From Scenedesmus sp. ARA3 (lineage: Eukaryota; Chlorophyta; Chlorophyceae; Sphaeropleales; Scenedesmaceae): a DNA stretch of 64,000 nt. A program made the translations under genes and the position numbers. The notes beneath the pieces were generated by a model. It searched no databases and was not told the origin of the DNA. It saw only the letters and a program-made list of their open reading frames with translations. Shown one piece after another: positions 57,347 to 64,000 of the stretch. The DNA is taken from contig RWJK01001796.1 of assembly GCA_004335835.1 (NCBI GenBank), positions 62,001 through 126,000 of the forward strand, given 5' to 3'. Each line of letters starts with the position of its first letter. The first letter of the stretch is position 1.

Positions 57347-60330
57347 GAGGGCCGTCGATCTAAAGCGTGAGTGGCACCAGGCTGGCTCACGCTCAGCTAC
57401 CGCCATACGGTGGACATGCTGCAATCAGAAGTTTACAGTACTGGCACTTCACAGCCTCCGCTGCGCTCAAGCTCAAGCACAGCACCACTCACGTGTGGGT
57501 GAAGCGCTGCCCCTGTGTGTTTGATTGTTTGTTTGACTGTGCTTGGCTTTGTGACGGTGTCTGACTATGTTCTGCTGGTCAGCAGCACAGCATCGCTCAC
57601 TTGTGGTTGAAGCGCTGCGCCTTGGCCGGCAGGCTGTTGGGCGGAGGCACGGCAGCAGCCACAATGCAATACTAACACACTGCAACCATGCCGGCGTTTA
57701 ACGCGCAAAACCCTTGCTGCTGCTCACTTGTGGCTGAAGCGCTGCGCCTTTGCCAGCAGGCTGTTGGGTGGAGGCACGTATGTCTCAAACAGGTCTGTCT
57801 CCCCAAAGCCAAACACGGGCACCAGGCTGGCCCCGGTCTGCAGCGCAATGCGCACAAAGCCCTTGCGGCGCTTCAGGATCTGCAGCAGCAGCAGCAGGTG
57901 TGGCCAGCAGCAGGCGGTAGGCAGAGCCATTGGGAAGCTTGAAGATCTGTGAACTTGGCGGCAGCAGCGGGCGTCAGCAGTGTCAGGTGTGGCAGCGGTG
58001 CTGAAGCCAATGCAGCAGCCTCGTCCTGCTGGAGTGCAAGTGAGTGATCAGCTAGCAGGCTGCTGGCAAAGCAACCTGCAGCAGCATCGGCACCCCAGCA
58101 GCCCCATCCATGCGGCAGCAGCAGCAGCGGCAGCCTGGGTCCTCAGTATAGCATCCGCAGCACACCAACCCTGATACCAGTGCAGCTGGTGTACTGAAGT
58201 CAAACCCAGTCAAACCCAGTCAAACACGCAGTCAAACATACAGTCCGACACGCAGTCAAACTCCCCGCCGCCGCCTCACCAGGTTGTACTTGCCCTGCTC
58301 CGTCAGCAGCGCCTCTGCAGCGCCTCCTGGGTACAGCACAATGGCTGTGCCGGGCTTGCGCAGCATGTTGATGCAGCTGCTTTACTGAAGTCAAACTCAG
58401 TCAAACTCAGTTCAACACACAGTCAATCACACAGTGAAACCCGCTGCCTCACCAGGTTGTACTTGCCCTGCTCCGTCAGCAGCGCCTCTGCAGCCCCACC
58501 AGGGTACAGCACAATGGCTGCTGTGCTGAACTCAACCTCAGTCAAACGCAGTCAAACACACAGTCAAACACACAGTCAAACTCCCCCGCCGCCTCACCAG
58601 GTTGTACTTGCCCTGCTCCGTCAGCAGCGCCTCAGCAGCACCTCCTGGGTACAGCACGATTGCCGTGCCGGGCTTGCGCAGCATGTTGATGCAGCTGCGC
58701 CGCTCACAGCTGCGCAGGCCGTACAGCAGGCAGTACTCCCGGATGCCCGGGCACTTGAAGTTGCTGGCCAGTGTCATGCACCACGGCCGGATGCCTACAG
58801 GGTTGGGAATGTGAGGAAGCAGCGCAGAAGGATGGTTGAGCGCGCGTGTTACAGGGTACCCAGCTAGCTGCCTGCGGCGGGTGGTTTCAATGCAAGCATT
58901 TGAACTTTTCCTGCCCTGAGCGCGGCGCTGGATGCTGCAGGTGTACTGACGCTGCAGCGGCTGCTTACTGATGCAGCTGGCGGAAGGTACAACATCACAT
59001 AAGCAGGCAAGGACGCATGGCAATGCACAACTGCCCACATCTGCCGCTGCCGCTGCCGCTGCCACTGCTGCTGCTGCTGCTGCTGCTGTTATGCACCTGG
59101 GAAGAGCTTGCTGAAGCCTGCTGCCTCTGTTGCGAAGCAGGTCCATCCGCTGATGGCGCTGATACCATGAGGGTAGGCTGCAAACAGGTAGCGGCCCTGG
59201 GGGTCCAGCTCAGCAGTTTTGATAAGGCGGGCACTCAGGTAGTCGCCCATAAGGTGCCACACCGGCAGACTGGTGTAGTTTGAGCGTGGCAGCATGATCA
59301 AGCAGTGGGAGGGATGGGGCAGCGGCAGCAGAAAACATGCACCGGGGTTGAGGACCAAGTTGAGCAGTGGGAGGAATAAGACAGCGGTAGCAGCAGTATA
59401 CATGCGCAGGTGCAGAGGGTGGTGAGGGGAGATGGCATGGTATATCACGTGAGCACTGCGGCATGCTGTGGATAGCGTAGCGCATGCTTTCCAAAGCACC
59501 TGCTGAGCCCTGTGATGGTGCATTCTCTCAGATGCAGTACTGGGCAGCGTATGCAGCGACCTGGCATGTTGCGCACAGTTGTGGACACAGAAAAGAAACG
59601 TAGCAAGAGCTAAATGTTTTACTCACTGCCTCCAAGGTGCGTGGTAGGGGGCTTCATTGCATGCTGCATGCTTGCCTGGGCCCCACAGGACCCACACCAT
59701 GTAGCTGCAGCACCAGGAAACACACAGGAACGCAATAGTCAGCCTCCCGCCGAAGTCGCAACGTAGTTTCATCCTATGGCTATTTAGAAACACGAACGAG
59801 GGGCTGACTCCGAGTGGCTTGCTGTTTGGCCGGTGCTGTTGCTGTTGTTGGTGGAACAGCAGGGCATCCGCTGGCCTGCACGATTCATGCGAGATACGCG
59901 GTGTATGCGTACTCATTACACCAAAAATAATCCTTTAGCTGTATTCAGATGATTATAGACAAGCTGCGGGCTGCTTAACGTCCCACGCAGCTCTCGGAGG
60001 AATACGTCAGCACGCCTAGGGGAAGGAGCCTGTCGTTTCGCTGTCTCGCTTAAACACTTCTGTTAGTCAAACGACTTAACTAACCGCACGTGGCAGACCT
60101 GCCCACCTCGCAAGCACCACTGCGATTGCCAAGCTCTGCGTAATGGCAATCAGGTAAATTGGCCACAGCCAGAGCTGCCCAATGACAGACAGGCCGAATC
60201 CCCATAGCAGCAAGCGCTGTCGCAGATCCACCGGCAGCTTCTGGCGCGCCAGAGCGCCCAAGCTAGGTGCCTCCCAAACAGAATGCAGCAACTGCACCCC
60301 TGAACTGCGAAAGTTTAGCGTACTCGACAT
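56635..60330 (-). CDS. DGAT2: Acyl-CoA:diacylglycerol acyltransferase type 2
   Basis: ER enzyme catalysing the last step of triacylglycerol synthesis. Seven exons on the complement: 60107-60330, 59627-59704, 59097-59269, 58598-58794, 57728-57879, 57123-57313 and 56635-56711, giving 363 residues in phase. The N terminus has two membrane segments ([20 protein letters not shown] and following). Motifs in order are [21 protein letters not shown] (active-site block, YPHG in place of the animal HPHG), [79 protein letters not shown] and [12 protein letters not shown]. The last exon is [13 protein letters not shown]...GDITIVG. Length is normal for the family. The start [11 protein letters not shown] is the only upstream ATG in the first-exon frame that precedes the membrane segments without a stop. 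Three introns hold exon-end copies. Confidence 0.96.
56931..57055 (-). repeat. Two extra copies of DGAT2 exon-6 end
   Basis: The exon end reading HAKYCT plus GTGGGG donor (57123-57145) recurs at about 57017-57055 and 56931-56965 as HARYGT-like copies, inside the last intron. Confidence 0.82.
57480..57650 (-). repeat. Two extra copies of DGAT2 exon-5 end
   Basis: AQRFSHK with its GTGAGC donor (57728-57750) recurs at about 57588-57650 (AQRFNHK, donor intact, extending to [13 protein letters not shown] sequence) and 57480-57515 (GQRFTHT). Confidence 0.85.
58200..58515 (-). repeat. Two extra copies of DGAT2 exon-4 end
   Basis: EQGKYNL plus GTGAGGCGG and 60-100 upstream bases ([10 protein letters not shown]) recur at 58442-58515 and 58270-58385. 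They are separated by arrays of CAGTCAAACACACAGTCAAA, which also flank the real junction at 58540-58590. Confidence 0.9.
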
Positions 60331-63300
60331 CTTGAATGTTCTATTTGTTGTGAATGAGGATGTCTCCGTACATTGAAGATGCCCTGCTGCTGCAGCTGGC
60401 CTTGAATTGCCCCATGCGCTTGTCACTTGTCCGTGGTTCAGGTCACCTGCAGGTGACTCCAGCTGGAGTCCAGCTGGAGTCCAGGTGTGATGAGACCCGC
60501 ACGCGCCCAAACATTGCAGCTGATTGAAATGCTGATAATCTAATTTGGAGCTTGAAGGGTTTGAATGACCGTTTCAGTGCGCAAAATCATGGCAGCAACA
60601 AGCATGCACCTCAAGCTTGCCTGCGCAGCAACTTGCCCTGCGCAGCAACTTGCCAAGTGCGGCTTGAAGCATGCTGGCGCTCCGGTGCCGCTGACAGTGT
60701 GCAGTGATCTGCCCTTCTTGAAGTGGTTACACTGAAGCAAAATCCCATCAGCTGGCGACATGCAAACACGTTAGTCGATTGCAATTGCCCAGTATTGAAG
60801 GCGCCGCCTCACCAGTGACATACGCCCAACACCTGCATCAACAACCCCAGAAACTGCCCAGCAACCGCACAAACACGCCAAGGATGTTGATCACCCACAT
60901 CTCCTGGCTCTGCCACCGCATAGGTCGTATGCTGCCATTTGACAAGCCTTGGGAACCTTGCGCAGCAGCCTCCACTGCCTGACGGCGTGTTCTGGATGGC
61001 ACATATACTTTTTGTGTCACCAGAGAGGACGATTCTACTGGCTCGTCAGCACAGCACAATTGAGCGAGCCCACTTCTGGGGTAAGGAGGCACGTATATCT
61101 TCTACGACCAACACGCTGGCTAAACACACAAAGTGCATGTGCACGCGTGACTGCACGCCAGCTTGGCGCCCGCCGTGCTAGCACTTGCAGCTGAGTCAGC
61201 AGCGGCATAGTTGTGGGACTGGTGCCCGCAATGCCCACACACCGGAGAAGTGACACCGTGCAATGCGGGGCCTGACTGATGTGGGACCTTGTGCACGTTA
61301 CAAAACAGCATCCTCGTCTCCAGTTTGCCTACAAGGCTCCTAGCTAGAGCAACGCAAGTATGCACATGGGCACTGTGGGCTTTGGCTACTGACAGGCTCT
61401 CTCTCAGCAGTCCACCCGGCGCGCTCGACCTTGGTTCAATATTGTGTCTGAAGCAGGCGGGGAAACGCGTCATGCCACATTCTCAGGATCTACGCGATGA
61501 GGAGCTAGAAGATCCATCAGGCAGAGCCAAACCGAGAGGCTGGCATGGAACTTACACAAGCTCGCTGCAATGCTTGACACTTTGGCACTGGTTTGATCCA
61601 GCTGCTATCATAGCCATGCTGTCAGCATCAGTTTGTATCACCGTGCCCGGCAGGGCCTGCCGCAGTCACATGCAGCTTCCAGTGACGCCAACCGTGAGCG
61701 CAGCAAACCAGCTGCTACCAGCAGCTGTTGTTGTCAGCGCTGATTGGTGCGAGCCTCACATATTGGCTCGTCTTAACACCATGGTCGTGTGACGCTTCAC
61801 AGGTGGCGGTGGGCCTGTTTGGTATGCAAGCGATGCCGACCTTTCCTTTTGTTCAGCATGCAGGCGACGCCATGTTGTTGCATACACAGGCAAAGTCTAC
61901 TGCCTGGTCTGCATGCTGCACCGTGCTTGCACATACACAGCTGTGCCTCAGCCAACACAGTATATAGTATACACAGTATATGTATCTGCTGTTGCCTTGC
62001 AATTGCCAGCAGCGCTGGCAGCAGCAGGCATATACAGCCCTGCAGTTGCAACCTGCATGCAACAGCACTGCTACTTCAACCATGAAGACCAAGGTAAGAG
62101 CTGCAATTAATGACTCAAACAAAAATACCTTATTCATGCTGCTGGTGCCCCATGACAGCTGCAAACCAACACGGCACCAAATGTCCAGGTGCTGCTGATG
62201 GCTGGCTGCTGTTTTGTTTTTGCCAGGCTGTCAGCTACCATACACACAGCCTTTCAGGCACAGAACCCCACACCTTGATGTACGCGTCGAGGCGTCAGCA
62301 CACCACGTGTCCAGAGATCAGCACACAACGTGACTCTTGTGCTGCAGCACCACGCACTGCGTGCTGCGTGTTGTGCTGGCGCTGCCATCTGCCTCAGGCT
62401 GACCAGCAGTGCACATGGTGAGGCTGAGTGGCCAAGTGCTGTGCAGCGGTCACTTTCAGAAACACCCTGCACAGCGTCTCAGCACAGCCCTGAGCAGGGG
62501 GCCCTGCCACCAGCCATCTGCAGATGCATCTGCACCAGTGCTGCATGGCAGCGGCCACGCAGCTGTTACAAGAATAAGCGGGTGCTATTCAACATGTTGT
62601 TGGTGCTGCAGCACACAAGCAGCACTTTGCTGGGCATTTTGCACGGCTGTGAGACTGCTCAGACACACAGACGTTCTGTGAAGGTGGTCCGGGGATGCTA
62701 CTGACCAGGCTGGGGTGTGGCACCCCCGCTGTACTGCGGGCTTGGCTGATTGTTGAAAGTTGTGTGTGGTCAGTCGGTAGGCTGCTCAGAACACTGCTGC
62801 CTGCGATACTAATATGTGCACGCGATATGGCGGTGCACTTACCAGAACACCAGCCGTGTCCTGCCTCAGGTGCTTTTCCAGCCCCAACGTAACCAGGCAA
62901 CTCTGCACAGAGCTGTACATGGCCAGAAACATCTTTGTGCATGGTACTGCGCAGACTGCGTGCATGCGGGTGCAGATGGAGGTCAGCAGCACCTGCTCTG
63001 CAAGGGTCCTATTTGTAACTTCGTGCCTCATTGCACATGCTCAGTTGGGCCAGTGCTGCTCACATATGCAGCGCCGGCCCACAGCCTGAAACACGCCTTG
63101 CCTGGCAAAGCCTGCCAAGGGCTTCATCAACCAGAGAACAGCCATGCTGACATGCGCAGGGCGTACACATGATGCGCAGCCAAGAACACTAACAACTTGT
63201 ATGCAATGACCTGTACAGGATGGGTGAGCTTCAAGGTCTTGATGTCATGGCCAACAGCCATGTGATATCTGGCCGGCACTGCGCAGTGCATGCAGGGGAT

Positions 63301-63631
63301 GGTGCAGGAATTACAAGTGCTGAAGCTTCTCTGATGGCAAGCAGCACGTGACAACAGCACTAAATTGAGGTTAAGCTGACAAATATGCATAGGATGCACT
63401 GTCGCAGGTACTACAACCGGCACTGGAGGGAACCCCACTGCACAACCCTTAGGGCCTGCAGGCGCGTAAGTAATGGTTGCCCAGACCGGCATGAATCGTT
63501 TTGGACAGTGTTGTCTCACACATATAAACTGTTTGAGCGTTTTGATCGCTTCGCTATCGCCCGTGGTGTTGCTCAGCACTGCAAGGCGCGCTCGCAGATT
63601 TGCTCACTCGCTGCAGACAAGCGGAGCAGCC
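60331..63631. other. Region with unassigned candidate exons
   Basis: 3.3 kb upstream of DGAT2 with no recognised gene. The plus strand is CA-rich from about 60780 to 60930, hinting at minus-strand transcription. Candidate minus exons: 60838-61092 (ends WVINILGVFVRLLGSFWGC and stop) and about 62843-62993 (KMFLAMYSSVQSCLVTLGL, AG acceptor and GTAAGT donor). A plus-strand GTAAGA donor lies at 62094. They do not join into one phase-consistent chain and match no family I know. Confidence 0.35.
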
Positions 63632-63771
63632 ATGGCTCGCGGCAAGAGAGCAAGATCGGAGTCAGAGGATCCCGAGCCAAATGTGGACGGGCAAGCTAGC
63701 GCGGAGCATGCAGCAGCGGAGCAGCAGCAGCCAGTGGACCGCAGGGAGCAAATGGCTGACATCGCCCGCAG
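63632..63771 (+). CDS. Possible first exon of an unidentified gene running off the right edge
   Basis: ATG at 63632 opens MARGKRARSESEDPEPNVDG, then Ala/Gln-rich sequence and DRREQMADIAR. It ends at a CGCAG-GTGTGG site in phase 2 that could be a donor; the frame otherwise stops at 63789. A possible next exon from 63839 stays open to the window end in that phase (SMCLRMSRC...). The same CGCAG could instead be an acceptor, leading into VWQQLLMYSIIDEYALNDAN. The basic/acidic N terminus looks like a nuclear protein, but nothing is recognised. Confidence 0.35.
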
Positions 63772-64000
63772 GTGTGGCAGCAGCTGCTGATGTACTCTAT
63801 TATCGATGAATACGCTCTCAATGACGCAAATCTGCAGCATGTGTTTACGCATGAGTCGTTGTCACCAACAGGACAGCTGTGGCTGGCGAAGCGCCTGCCT
63901 AGGCCTTGGCTTCAAGTCCATGCAGCTGCTAAGGGCGTTCCTCCTTCAGCTTGCAACCATCATTGTGCAGCATCCTGAAACCAGTAACTTTGACACTTTG

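Noticed and set aside
1..64000. tRNA, rRNA, organellar or viral genes
   Set aside because: No tRNA-like B-box/cloverleaf, rRNA signature or recognisable viral or transposase/reverse-transcriptase motif was seen by eye on either strand. A dedicated scan was not possible.

Overview
This is nuclear DNA from a green alga, most likely a chlorophycean. The genes are intron-dense, with GT-AG introns whose donors are nearly all GTG. The DNA is full of CAG/CTG and alanine/glutamine tracts, and TGTAA poly(A) signals follow several stop codons. The gene content fits: Mg-chelatase H (chlorophyll synthesis), the mitochondrial ATP-synthase subunit ASA5 (known only from chlorophycean algae), two ciliary genes (IFT38 and TMEM17) and a CRR1/SPL-like SBP transcription factor. 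The order within Chlorophyceae cannot be fixed from this window. A 12-base N run (28656-28667) marks an assembly gap.

Layout from left to right: CHLH (minus, runs off the left edge), head to head with IFT38/CLUAP1 (plus, 9 exons); an intronless secreted, possibly GPI-anchored protein (plus); ASA5 (minus); a glutathione S-transferase (plus, 9 exons); IST1 (plus, 7 exons); an amino-acid permease (plus, 13 exons); a twin-CX9C DUF3128-type protein (minus, 3 exons), head to head with TMEM17 (plus, 7 exons); a 1,697-residue SBP-box factor (plus, 7 exons); a roughly 6 kb stretch without a recognisable gene; DGAT2 (minus, 7 exons); a roughly 3 kb unassigned stretch; and a possible first exon at the right edge. 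Exons were joined by hand by requiring GT-AG sites, continuous phase and resemblance to the named families. No alignment or transcript data were available.

The genes do not form a pathway. They cover photosynthetic pigment synthesis, cilia (IFT38 and TMEM17), mitochondrial energy, membrane remodelling (IST1), amino-acid transport, lipid synthesis (DGAT2) and transcriptional control. Three gene pairs are divergent and may share promoters.

The most unusual property is architectural. At more than twenty exon-intron junctions, a short segment spanning the splice site has been tandemly duplicated, leaving two to seven diverged copies of the exon end, with a splice site, inside the neighbouring intron. 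Where the flanking exon is a donor exon the functional copy is the 5'-most; where it is an acceptor exon the functional copy is the 3'-most. This affects CHLH, GST, IST1, the permease, SBP and DGAT2, and is absent or weak in IFT38 and TMEM17. It explains most of the apparent repeats in the window.
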